Source: Sinonovacula constricta (Eukaryota; Mollusca; Bivalvia; Cardiida; Solecurtidae). Taken from it: 64,000 nt of DNA. The stretch spans positions 30,233,564 through 30,297,563 of the forward strand of contig CM017567.1 of the NCBI GenBank assembly GCA_007844125.1, given 5' to 3'. Both the position numbers and the translations under genes were made by a program. Below are positions 47,321 through 58,917 of this stretch, piece after piece. Each line of letters starts with the position of its first letter. Position 1 is the first letter of the stretch. Below the pieces are notes generated by a model. The model worked only from the letters and a program-made list of their open reading frames with translations, was not told the DNA's origin and did no database searches.

Positions 47321-48023
47321 TACCGAATAATGGGTTCTATTGATTTTAAAGGTATCCTTATAAATGTTTCATCAGTGTGGTTTTTTTAACATAACTATGC
47401 AGCAGAAATTATTAGTCTTTAAAAATGTGTAAGTAAAAAGGCCTAGATAAAAATGAATATAAATGCATGAAGTTCGATTCCATAACATTTCTCGTATTGA
47501 AAGTAAAAATGTCTCAGCATTCTTCAACTGGACGTAAAGGCGCTATCCGCCTGTTTTCCTAAATTAAATACCACATTGATAGTGTAACGAAAGAAAACCA
47601 TTAACTGTGTGCACATGCATTAGAGATTAATCAATGACACTATAAAAGGTCTTGAGTTTTGTTAAACCGATTTTATCTCGAATTCAAAGGTAAGATAGTG
47701 CAGTTAATACAGTACACAATCAAGACACGCAGTGATCAATCAAGGGGTGGAGTCGGTGACGGGGGTGGGGGGTGGGTGTGCATCCTCCCACCATCACCAC
47801 CACCAGCCAGGTCAAAGAATAGAGTTCTGAAAACACATTCATGTAAGCTTAAAAATTCTAAGCTTTGAAAGTAAATGTTGTCTGCTGACTGGTTAGGTCG
47901 AAGTTAGGGTCACAAACTGTGTATATATACATATATCTAGCATTTACTGCGATAAAGTTGAATGAATCTTGATTCGTACCCCCACCCCACCAACATTTTC
48001 TAGACCCGCCCCTGATGAAAAAT

Positions 48024-48551
48024 TATAGATAGTTTCCATGTGATGTAATCGACACTGATAAGACAGTTTAAGGCAGCCTTCTTTGTGGGCAGAAGCTAAT
48101 GCAGGCCAAAATCGGGAAATATGTGCTGTATTAAACTCACTACTGTGTTTTTATTTTTCAGTCTATTTTACTGAATTTTATATAAAATTTAACAGCTTTA
48201 ATAAAGTATTCTAAATATCAAAACTATATTTTAATAGTTTCAAAGGTTAAAGAAATACAACCGAAAATGATACACTGTTCATTATGTTTTAAGTAGGAGC
48301 CAATAGTTTTATTTATTTCTGTGTATTTTTTTCTGTGTGCATTTATCAATTGTAAAAATATTGTATTCTAAAAATATGAATTTCAAGAGCTTTCCAATGG
48401 TGTATGGCTTTTAATTTTCGGACCACAAAGGAAGAAATTACAAGAAAATAAAATTTACCCTTCTATACAATTCATATGAAAATCCCTTGAAGTTACCATC
48501 AAAGATGGCTGCCAAGATAAGGGATTTTCATTGATGTGGAAACTATCTATA
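48024..48551. mobile_element. 528-bp TIR element (TATAGATAGTTTCCA), copy 2
   Basis: Full-length partner of 28525-29047 in the opposite orientation, with the same termini and internal blocks (caaagatggctgcc, gcccacaaaga-like). Confidence 0.85.
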
Positions 48552-49079
48552 CCATGCTGAAATTTAATATCTAGTATTTACTGCGACAAAGTTGAATGGT
48601 TCTTGATTTTTACATCACCCCTATTACCAACCCCAGAAAATTTACAAATTCCCCTGAGGGCGCGAGGGTATAAAACTTTAGTCTCAAACTCAAGCCCAGA
48701 GCTTTATCACCTCAGTCGGTCCCTGACTGCTTATAATTTTCCATGTGAGAGAACGAAACGATGACTGGATGACCATGCATATATTGTTTATTTTTTTGCT
48801 CAATTTCAACAGTTTTAAGACAATTTCATTTTATTTATTTCTCCTATGAATATTTCAAATCACTCACAATGTCGGTTTGAAGAACGAACAATTCCCTCTT
48901 TTCGAATGTAAAGGGACTTTACTCTAAACATTAAAAATATCTTCTTACCTCCCTTGTGGGTAGGTATTTGGTAGAAATTACTGCAGGAAACTAAAGATTT
49001 TCCCATTTATTAAACCTATGAAAATAAGGATTACTTTAAAGCCTCAGAGCTTATTTTTGTCTGCTAACACCTTTAAAGG

Positions 49080-49246
49080 ATAACTTATAGATTGTTTAAG
49101 ATAAGACAGTTTAAGGCAGTCATCTTTGAAGGCAGAAGCTAAAACAGGCTAAAATATAGAAATATGTTTTGTTTTAAACTCACTACTGTGTTTTTATTTT
49201 TTAGTCTATTTTACTGAATTTTTAATTTCATTTTAACACCTTTTAT
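49080..49246. mobile_element. Truncated third copy of the TATAGATAG element
   Basis: About 165 bp match the left part of copy 2 (ataagacagtttaaggcag..., cactactgtgttttta), ending at a GA/G-rich run at 49.25 kb. Confidence 0.75.
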
Positions 49247-49628
49247 GAAAGAGAGAGAGGGGGGGGGGGGGGGGGGGAGGATATGCAATTTCGTCGGTTG
49301 TTGATATTCTTTTAGACAAAAAAATAACCAGGAAGTACGTTGGGTGAAATAGAACAGCCAAACAGAGAAAACCTTACAACATTGCGTAATTTGTAGTGCG
49401 CATTAATTTGTGTCCCTTTTAAGTCAAATTTCTTGCAGAACGTGTAGGACTAGGAATGGAAATAGATTTTAAGTTTGGGAGACCTTACGCCCAATATCAC
49501 GATTTCGAGTTCAGATACTTATTAATTTATTAATTTAATCACGAAGGCCATAGACCTGAGTGATCAAATTAACGCATCTAAACGATATATTGGGCTTAAG
49601 CGCAAACTAAAAAATCTAATTCCTAATT

Positions 49629-49705
49629 GCAATCGGAACTCCTCGGGTAATTCCGTCCTCGGGACACTCCGTGAATTATCCGATGCGTTCCGAATGGAGC
49701 AAATA
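49629..49705. mobile_element. CGGAAC family fragment ~210 bp upstream of the GALNT ATG
   Basis: 'aatcggaactcctcgggtaattccgtcctcggga' followed by an inverted terminus-like stretch (gtgaattatccgatgcgttccg). Lies in the likely promoter or 5' flank of GALNT. Confidence 0.65.
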
Positions 49706-49914
49706 GCCGAGGAATCCGAATGGTACGGTGCATGCGAAAAGCTACATCCGTACAAATCTCCCTTTTTTCAAGTTGCTGCGATTTGTTGATAAACAGGAAG
49801 CACGGCGACGAAGTTTCATTCTGTCGTTGTTTACATATTCATAAAGTTGTGTGACTATGTAATTTAACTAATATTTTTGCAATTTAAGTCGCCTGTGATA
49901 AAAACATTAATATA
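49706..49914 (+). promoter_or_regulatory. Likely promoter and 5' UTR of the GALNT gene
   Basis: About 210 bp between the CGGAAC fragment and the ATG, with locally raised GC around 49.73-49.83 kb. No TATA box is clearly placed and no upstream coding exon is seen. Confidence 0.3.
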
Positions 49915-50249
49915 ATGTCATTGCAACGATATTTCCGGCGAAGCAGAGTGCCTTGGAAGCTGTTAGTGCTTCTAGCTCTTGCCTTATGCATTGGGTATGT
50001 CTATTTGAACATGCAAAAGAAGAACAGTATGGCAGATTCGGAAGTTACGAGACTAAGACGTGCGAGATTTGAGAAGTATCAGGCGTCAGAGCATAGTAGG
50101 GAAGGTCCTGGGGAAAATGGCCAGGGGCTGAATCTTGAGGGAGAGGAGAAGAAACTAGCTGACTCTCTGTTCGAGAAAGAAGCATTTAACATCATAGCCA
50201 GTGACAAAATATCCCTGGAGAGATCAGTGAAGGATGTACGAGATCCAAA
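49915..50249 (+). CDS. GALNT: Polypeptide N-acetylgalactosaminyltransferase, exon 1
   Basis: The ATG at 49915 begins MSLQRYFRRSRVPW, a short basic cytosolic tail. A hydrophobic signal anchor (KLLVLLALALCIGYVYL, about residues 15-31) and a charged stem of about 80 residues follow, as in type II Golgi membrane enzymes. The end (KISLERSVKDVRDPK) matches the conserved lead-in to the GALNT catalytic domain. The exon stops at a GTAAGT donor in phase 2. These enzymes transfer GalNAc from UDP-GalNAc to Ser/Thr, starting mucin-type O-glycosylation. The precise subtype cannot be fixed. Confidence 0.9.
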
Positions 50250-50380
50250 GTAAGTGTTTTTATATGACTGGAGTATGTTTGTATATTTTGCAATAAACTA
50301 AGGTTATCTGGAAAGCTTGCAGGAGATTTTTGCGATTAGTTACGCAACCTTAACATTTGCGATGCCATACCCTGCGAGAG

Positions 50381-51422
50381 GGGTGGTGGTCTTAATGTAC
50401 CATTACCGTAATGTACCAGGACTTAATGTACCATTTTTGGATCGAATGTACCATCTATAGTTTATATAGGGATTATGGTAGGCCTATTGTTCAGTGTGGA
50501 GGATCCCATTGAGGGATGATAATTAGGTGTGAAAATCTCCCTGGGGCATTCTGTTGTGTATTTGTCAATTGTTAAACCTGTTTGTTAATATGAGTCTTGA
50601 CAGGCTAGTTTTTAACCATTTATAAATCTGTTTGAAGAATAAACAACAAGTCTTGTATGGGTTATTAACAATTGTTCCATGTGATTAAGAAATTATAAGA
50701 TTGTTTTACTTAAGTAAAGAATTTATCAATAAACTTTAATAGTAAAGAATAATTAAAAACAATACAACACATCATCATTTAAATATATATATCTTGATAT
50801 CAGTCAATCTCACCCAGTCAATGTCACTGGTCACTCGATCCATTTCATATGACTATATTAATTACCATTATAAATCGTCTTCAAACACATACTTTCACAT
50901 CGTTAATACTTTAATCATGACCATTTGAAACTTTAAATACCCTTAATTGCACAATTGTGCTAAAACATTCACAGTTTAAATTAATGTGTGAATAACTAAA
51001 AAAAAACAACAATCACAATGATTGTTCAAACACATCACTTGGTACATCACTTGGAGATGTGTGGGACAATAATCTTATAAATTAAATTGTTATCCACTCC
51101 AATCTTAATTTAATTAAATACAAAACACATTTGTGACTGGATTAAATTATGAAAATATAGGTTTATAACCACTAACTTTAAAGAACAAACACAGGTATTT
51201 ATGCATTTTATTTAAATAAAACTCATTAAAATTTCAATACATACACATTTAAATATCATATACACAAATTTACAACATGTTTTAACTTTATTTGAACTAA
51301 AAACAATATATATATATAAACGTTAACAATAATTCCCTATGTATTCTATATATGGTACATTCGATCCAAAAATGGTACATTAAGTCCTGGTACATTACGG
51401 TAATGGTACATTACGTCCGACA
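50381..51422. mobile_element. 1.04-kb TIR element with 12-bp target duplication
   Basis: Near-identical inverted termini of about 65-70 bp contain repeated 'aatgtacca' blocks. The element is flanked by ACCCTGCGAGAG at 50369-50380 and 51423-51434. The interior is AT-rich with no open frame. A 12-bp duplication is unusual for cut-and-paste DNA transposons (hAT 8, Mutator-like 8-11). Confidence 0.85.
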
Positions 51423-52845
51423 ACCCTGCGAGAGTTACTTCCCGAGGGCATTTGCTGAAAACACAACCCAAAAATAGGGCTGCTTTATGTCGGTCTGCTT
51501 TGTTACTTTCCAGTGATCATAGTTAAAATAGAAATGACGAATGAATAAATTAATGGGAACCAAAATGCTTTTTTTGCAGATGATTTCGCACGAATAAAAG
51601 ATGGTAATTTTTGCTCATTTAACAACACAGTGATTACGGCTGATTACACAGGTATATATGCATGTTATCGATAATGCATAGCTAACTCTTACATCACATT
51701 ATTATTTTCTATCGAAATTCAACGTAAGAACACCAAAATAAATTTCATTTTTGTCTCTCCTGATGTGGCTTTAGAATTCAGGAACCTGGTTCACCTGGCT
51801 ATTGACATTTAACAAGCGAAGCCATATTGTCTAGACAATTAAAACAACAGGTTTCAAACATGGGGCTGTAATAGCTAGGGGCAACAAAGACAACAGTAAA
51901 GTGTCATAAATTACCTAGACAATTTGTCTAGGTGCAAGCAAGTGGTTGTATATTGGTATTCAGTTTGATCCAAACTAAACTGAGGAATAGACTTGGTCTT
52001 AAGAAAGCTGCCAAACTGGTGTTCTGCTACAGATACCTTAGGGGGAATCAAGAGATTGACTGGTAGAAAGAGGCTTCTTTGTATCTAACCTTGTTTGTTA
52101 TTGTAGTCATGTATACATGTATTTATTGTAAGTTGTGTACATTACTTGTTAATGATTAAAATTAACCCTCTAAAATGATGACAAGGTTATTATTTATAAT
52201 TACATTTTGAAGTTGTCCACATGCTGACTATAGGGGATATATATTGTATTGTATAAATTCCATGGATGGCAAATTCAACTGACCATTTTTTTCAGTACTT
52301 AAATATTTATTTATTATGAATAAAGTGATAAAAGTGTAAAACTTAAGTATAAAAAAAAATGGCAATTGATGGGTAAACTTGAAATTATCCATATGAATGA
52401 AGATAATAGGGAATATTGTATATATTCCAGACTGGTCAATTCAATCGACCAGTATTTGCCGGTAAATACCGGTAAATACCGCTGGCATGGTAAATAGTCA
52501 TATTTGCTGGCATTTTGCCAACCCTGCATTTTAATGTTGATTTTAGAATCGTTGTACTTTGTCATAAAAAAGACCTGAACTGACAACTAAAATATGGATT
52601 TTTGTTCTACTTTGTATTTTACATTTTTGCATTTGATTGTTTAAATCATCAGTTTTTTTTTTTAGCCATTTTGAGGAAGAAGACTGAAGAGAATATTAGC
52701 TACAATAGTGATGAGCAATTGAGACCATTCTGAGATAGATTTTACCTCCTTCTGATTAAGACTTCAGAGTTGATAATGCATCATTTGATTTAGATTATTA
52801 TAATTTAAATGCTGATTAGAGCAAAGGCAAAAGCGATGTAAAGGT

Positions 52846-53323
52846 CTTAAAGGTTTGGACCAATTTTTTTTCTCATTTTTTCTCAAAAAAAACCCAATTC
52901 ATTTTTTCCTATAAAGGTCCTGTAAAATTCAGTTCATTAATGCCCTACATCTGTATGAAAAGTGAAGCATTACATCCCAATAATCATTACAAACAGGTAT
53001 ATCATATCAGAGCCACGCTGCAGAAATAGCTATTTTTAAACTAAGAAAATCAAGTGACAACTTACTTTTGAGATTGCGCTATACTGTCATCCGGGTGACG
53101 TTGGCAGAGATTTAGTGCATATTTATGGATTTGGAAAGAATGGACAATTAGAATTATTTTTTTTTTGCAATGTATACCGTCTCACTACAGGTAGTGTCCA
53201 GAATCGTCTGAACTCACACTAAGGTATGGGTTTATGCTAAAATTATTCAAAAATTCCCAGAAACAGTGGAGAAATATTGTAACATACATTTGGTGTAGGT
53301 AAACTGTCAGATACCATCTTTAA
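52846..53323. mobile_element. MITE copy G (GGTGGTATCCGACAG family), eroded left end
   Basis: The left end (cttaaaggtttggacc) lacks the GGTATCCGACAG piece. The right end ctgtcagataccatctttaa and the interior match the family. Confidence 0.7.
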
Positions 53324-55724
53324 TACAACAACTTTTAATGAAAGGATGCAATAATGAGCAATTATAAATGCTCAAGATTCACATGAAAACAGTACTTCTA
53401 AAGACATTTCATTATTTTAATGAATATATGGATTGTATTTTGTTGTTAATGTAAGCACTAGCTGATACTCTTGTATCATAACTTATCATTATATTTTTTA
53501 GAAAGATGCATTTCATTCTTAGAGATTTTGATACATAATTATGTAAGCAACAGTTCAACTTGAACAGTTACCAGTTTCACAGTTCGGTTTCTGTCCACTC
53601 TTTCTGTTTTTGTATCAAATTTATTGGCTTCTCTATTCAATGTATCAACCTTGGTGTAATGGCGCATGTATTAGAGCTTTATGTAGAAATACAATAAAAA
53701 CATTAAATTCAAAGCATGAGACTATTATGATTATCATTTCATTCATGTGTATTATATTCATGTACATTGCATAACTTTGAAATTTTTCCATTGTTCATTT
53801 GTAAAGCAAATAGAATGCATATCACCTATATATTGGTGGAAATGAAGATTTTATATTATATTGTACTTACTAAAAGATACTTGGATTCCCACAAGTTACT
53901 AACACATGATTCTTGATTAGTTACATGATACATCATCTAAATTAGATGTTAACCGTTTCAGAATTTCCAAGCATAATAAAGAGCCTGAACTCAAATAACT
54001 TTTCAACTTTCTCTTTCCAGAATAGATCTATTCATTATGCTTTTTGTTCAAAATTACAAATATTATGGAAATAGTTCTTAGGTCTTATGTACCTGCTTAG
54101 ATGTTTGCTTGCTAAGTTCTGTTCTTTGTTAGTTTACTGATTTTCATGAACAATGTATTTATTTTTCTTAATAATCATTACCCAGTAACAAGGGTGAATA
54201 ATTTCATTTAAAAGTGTTTCAACACCCCTGCATTAACTACTTACAGACGAAAGCATTTAAAAGTCTTGGTTAGACCCTAAAACGTAAATCTTTGTACATG
54301 ATTACATTCATGACTTACACTATGTATTTTGTCTATTTCCAGGTTTTTGTCCCATTTTATGACGAATAAAGTGTTGTTGTCAACCTTTCAATAGGTCTTT
54401 TCCTGAATAATACATTCTTGAAGTACATTTTGTAATACTTATGCTATTGATCACGGAGCATCTAAATTATTTATGTTCAAACCCAAAATAAAATACATGT
54501 TTTTTGCACTTAGTATTGTCTGGGTCATGTTTTGATGATTTTTTGTTATTTTTTTGTTTTTGTTGTCGCATATAGTTCTTTCACAAAAAGAGGCATAACT
54601 CCTAGCTATAATTTTTGAAAATTCATTTGACTTTTTGTTTTTCTTTAAAAGAGATAAAATGATTTTAATAAATGTATGTTCAACTCGAAATAATAAATTT
54701 AAGGCTAAACCAGTTATCACATAAACCTTTAGTCATTCAGATTCTGCTAGTATTTGTGAATGATTTGTAAATGTGTAAAATGGCGTATAGCTGTATACAT
54801 GCAGGAAAGGGATATTTCAACAAAATGGACTGTTTTGTAATTGGCAAACGCCAATCTTCAAAACGGAGACAAACTTTTGAATAAATATTCATTTTCAAAA
54901 AATGGTTTAGCAATACTAGTAACATTTAACTTTTCACTTAGAATTGGTTGAGGTTTCATCATTCTGATTTCTACTGTTGATGAGCATGTTAGAAAACAGG
55001 TTGACCGACAGTGCTATTCACACGTTCACAGAGGTGTGAGTTTTTTGTAATGCAGTAATATAATGTTAACCATTTACCAAGGTACAAATAGGCCCAGAGT
55101 AATGGCCTCTAATATGTACTAATTATGTTTAGACTCAAAGAAAAAAGCAACTGTTTTTTTTTTCTATTTGGGCTTGTTGTTCTTTTTACATATAGCCATA
55201 GTTTTAAAAAAAGTTTTTAAATGGGCATTATATTAATTTAATTTTAATACTGGTATGTTTAATCATTGCATCAATGTCAGAATAAGATCTTAAGTTACAA
55301 GAAAACTACAGTGTCACTATAAAAACAAAGCAAAAAACTCTGGGACAACTGCACTCTAAATGCCATTTAATTTTACTGGAAAATATGCTGGGATGTCATT
55401 AATACCGTAGATTTTTTTTATCATACCTCAAATCATGGCAAAAAGCATTGATATATATTGATTTATTATAATTATTATATGTTATTGATAGCTCCAGATA
55501 AGATGAGTTTATGGGGTTTTTTTATTCTTTGAATGGGTCTGTTAAAAGGACCCATATATTCTGATAATTTAGCATTCAAAATAGCTTCCACCAACCCCTG
55601 AATTTTCCACTTTTATAAGGTGAAATAATGTGAACAGATATACTGAGTAAATGGGAATGCTAGAAAATTATCATAAATTGACATTTTCTAAACTTAATAG
55701 CAAAATAAGTGATAAGATAAGTTG

Positions 55725-56220
55725 TTAAAGGTGGTATCCGACAGTGTGCCTGTATCTTGTATATGTAACGATATCAGACCTGTGTTTGGGGTATTTGTTC
55801 ATAATTTCTGCATTAACAATCGTACTTTAGTCTAAGCTTTGACGTTTTTCACCAGTATCTCAATTTTAGGGCAGTAAAACTCGTTAATCAGCACTTAAAA
55901 TGTTCATTTTTTTCAAATCTATAAATAAGAACGATTAGGATTCCTGCTAAAAATAGACATTGATGTCTCAGCGGACGTCGTGGATGAACTAAATCATAAG
56001 TGGTCACATGGTTTTCTTAGTTTAAAAATAGCTAGCTGTGCAGCGTGGCTCAGATAGAAAATACATTTTTGAAATGACGATCGTGGCATTAGGATTCACT
56101 TTTCAGACAAGTGTAAAACACTGATGAACAGCATTTTGCGAGATATGTTCAGGTAACAATGGTTTATTATGATGTTTAATGACAATATTTTTGGTCCAAA
56201 CTGTCGGATACCACCTTTAA
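55725..56220. mobile_element. MITE copy H (GGTGGTATCCGACAG family)
   Basis: Both termini are nearly perfect (TTAAAGGTGGTATCCGACAG and CTGTCGGATACCACCTTTAA), 496 bp. The best copy for defining the ends; the TTAA edges are palindromic. Confidence 0.9.
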
Positions 56221-57149
56221 GGTAGAGCAAATGTATTGCTGCACCATCAATTGAAGAGTATCAAAATTAGGGTTTAAATGCTTCCAATCTGGGGGTTAAG
56301 GGTTCTAATCAATCTGCCATTCATCCATTTTGTGCTCTTCAATACTAACAGCAGCCCACGGTGTTTTCTCAGCATTTTGGGAACATGACCCAACCCCCGA
56401 AATTGAGGATTTTTTTATGTTGTTTTAGACACAGTTGGGAAAAAATCGAACAATATTATATATATATATATCAAATAAGACACGCAAAAAAGAAAGTTAT
56501 TTGGGTTTTTTACTCCTTTTCTTTATAGCCGATGCTATTTTTTGCTGCCTGAACAGATGATAACTTATATGTTACAGTTTGTTTCTTGTTATTGTATGGT
56601 AAAAAAAATTCTACAACATTTAGATGAAAAAAAATTCATCAGAACGGGGCCCTAATTAGCAGAATTTGTTAAAGAAATAATTTCAAATAAATATGCCAGA
56701 ATAGTGAAACAGTCTAAAAACACATTGTCATTTATAATCTCCCTTGTTTCATGGTACTATTACAGAACATTGGTCGCAGCCCTTTCATATTTGTTATTGA
56801 ATTACATCTATACATTTTAGAACAGAGTTACTATTTGGCATGCAGAAAAATATTGACTTTTTTGCCTACTCAAAATAAGTACTATATTATATTATCTTTC
56901 TATCAAACCATCCATTGATATATTCTATCTGTATATCTATATATCTGAGATCTACCTACTTTTTAATGGAAATACACTTTATGTTAAAAAATATGTCTTA
57001 ATATTTCTTGTTTCAGGATATGTTAACTCTTTATTATCTTATGATGATGGTGAATTGATGATGATGTTGATGATGGGTTGGGGATGATAATAATGATTAT
57101 TCATGATGCTGGTGAAGATGATAATCATTAATGTTGTTGACGATGATGA

Positions 57150-57345
57150 TAACAACAATTGAGGGGCTGACTTGTTACTCCTCAGCCCCTCAACGTGTGG
57201 GTACGAGTCCTGGTCTGGTCGAGAACTTTCATGTGGGAAGGTTTTCCAGCTAACCTGCGGTGCTCCGGTGGCTCTACCCAGACACAAGTCTGCGGTCTTC
57301 CTCTACCAATAATTAGCTTGACGTTGCCAATATGACACTAATTGT
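57150..57345 (+). repeat. SINE copy (central-domain family), best preserved
   Basis: A tRNA-like head with 'gggtacgagtcc' B box, the core 'atgtgggaaggttttccagct', and 'ggtggctctacccag', ending near 57345. Inserted about 130 bp upstream of GALNT exon 2. Confidence 0.7.
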
Positions 57346-57476
57346 GTCGATGCAATCAAACAAAGAAACCAACTAAACAAACCAAACAATAACAATAATG
57401 ACTGATGTTGATGAATGTTAAATGACTATTAAAGATAAGTAACAAGTGTTTATCTATTCTCTTGTACATTTACCAG

Positions 57477-57643
57477 GTGTAAACAGATCACATATCCAAA
57501 GGAGCTGCCATCTGCCAGTGTTGTTATCATCTTTCATAATGAAGCCTGGTCATCACTCCTACGTACTGCTCACAGTGTGGTAAATAGATCCCCACCTGAG
57601 TATCTGCATGAGGTTATACTGCTCGACGATTTCAGCGACCGCC
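57477..57643 (+). CDS. GALNT: GALNT exon 2 (start of GT-A catalytic domain)
   Basis: The TTTACCAG acceptor is followed by one base completing the phase-2 lysine codon, then [20 protein letters not shown]. It contains [17 protein letters not shown] and [11 protein letters not shown], the nucleotide-binding start of family GT27 glycosyltransferases. It ends at GTAAGT in phase 1. Length and phases agree with both neighbours (1 + 55 codons + 1). Confidence 0.95.
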
Positions 57644-57711
57644 GTAAGTTTTAGATTAAAAGCTCTGGAAACGGCTTTCTCTTGAGCCCTGCTCCTGCCA
57701 TATATTTAACC

Positions 57712-58079
57712 TTAAAAGTGATATCTGACAGTTTGGTCCAAAACATTCTTCTCAAAAATCAAATAAGTCATAAGTACCTGAAAAGTTCTTGCAAAATGCT
57801 GTTCAGTGATGCCAAATATCTGTGTGAAAAGTCGAGGATAAACCCCCAATCGTCATTGCAAAGAGGTGTTTCCTGTCTGAGCTACTCTGCAGAGATAGCT
57901 ATTTTTAAACTTAAAAAGCAACGTGACCGCTTACTTTTATTAAGGCATCTGGGTTATCCGCTCTGACGTCAATATCTTAAGTATGGGTTTGTGCAAAAGG
58001 TATGACCAGATTCCCCAAATTGGTAGTTAAGATATTGGTATGTGTATTTGATATAGGCAAGTTTGGTACCACCTTTAAA
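57712..58079. mobile_element. MITE copy I (GGTGGTATCCGACAG family), inside GALNT intron 2
   Basis: Left TTAAAAGTGATATCTGACAG, right gtttggtaccacctttaa. The interior carries AACGTGACC and TCTGACGTCAATA. About 370 bp, with an internal deletion. Confidence 0.8.
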
Positions 58080-58739
58080 TAACACAAAAGATGTGTGAAT
58101 TTGTAGTATAAGAATGAAATTACTGAAAGCAGTGTTTATTTTTTAAGGGTTCCACACAAATGAATACCTATATGAAGGTGTATGAAATTGGGAAATGTCT
58201 AGGAATCATGCATTATTTTTCTTTCAAGTAAAGCATATATAATAAATACAGCCAGAGTGGTTAATCTTATTTGATAACTTTTTGGAGATTTATGGAGATT
58301 TATAATAAAAGTTCAGAAATTTTTATATATTTGTATTTAGTGAAGGATGTCGAGGATAAATATATTTGCTTACAATACATACCACTGGATTTAGTATTTC
58401 TAATTGGACAATAAGGTATTGACATGCATGCACATAACTTCTGACAATGTTACCCAGACATTTATGTAGGGTCTTCTACCTGACCTGTGTTAGGTAGTAT
58501 TCAGACATACATTTGGGATCTTCCACTACAGTAATAGCTGACATTACTATACTGATCATGATTGTGACACTGCTATGTATATTCTAAATGAAACAATAGA
58601 AAAGATTTAAAACAATCATATATTACTGAAGTAACCATATTACAATAGAAAACACAATAAAAACCACATGCTTCTCCAGTAACTCTTGCCTACAATTGTT
58701 GTCTGAAAATAACAAAAAACATTAATCTTCCTTTTTTAG

Positions 58740-58917
58740 CTGAACTTGGTCCTAAACTGAGTAAATATGTGGCTGACACATGGCCCGATGGTGTGGTGCG
58801 TATTGTACGGACCAAGGAACGAAGTGGACTCATCAGAGCTCGTCTTGCAGGGGCTCGGGCAGCGACTGGAGATGTTCTAATTTTTCTAGATTCTCATTGC
58901 GAAGCTGGGCCAGTATG
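58740..58917 (+). CDS. GALNT: GALNT exon 3 (DxH metal-binding motif)
   Basis: A strong CTTTTTTAG acceptor is followed by two bases completing proline, then [19 protein letters not shown]. It includes [16 protein letters not shown] and LIFLDSHCE, where D-S-H is the metal-coordinating DxH motif of GT27 enzymes. It ends AGPV-TG at a GTAAGT donor in phase 2, so the next exon must begin with one base finishing a tryptophan codon. Both candidate next exons do. Confidence 0.95.

Larger units (their letters stand above)
50250..57476 (+). other. GALNT intron 1 (7.2 kb)
   Basis: Contains a 1.04-kb TIR element with flanking duplications (50.37-51.43 kb), GGTGGTATCC MITEs at 52.85-53.32 and 55.73-56.22 kb, and a SINE at 57.15-57.35 kb. 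Other parts are AT-rich without recognised content. Confidence 0.75.
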
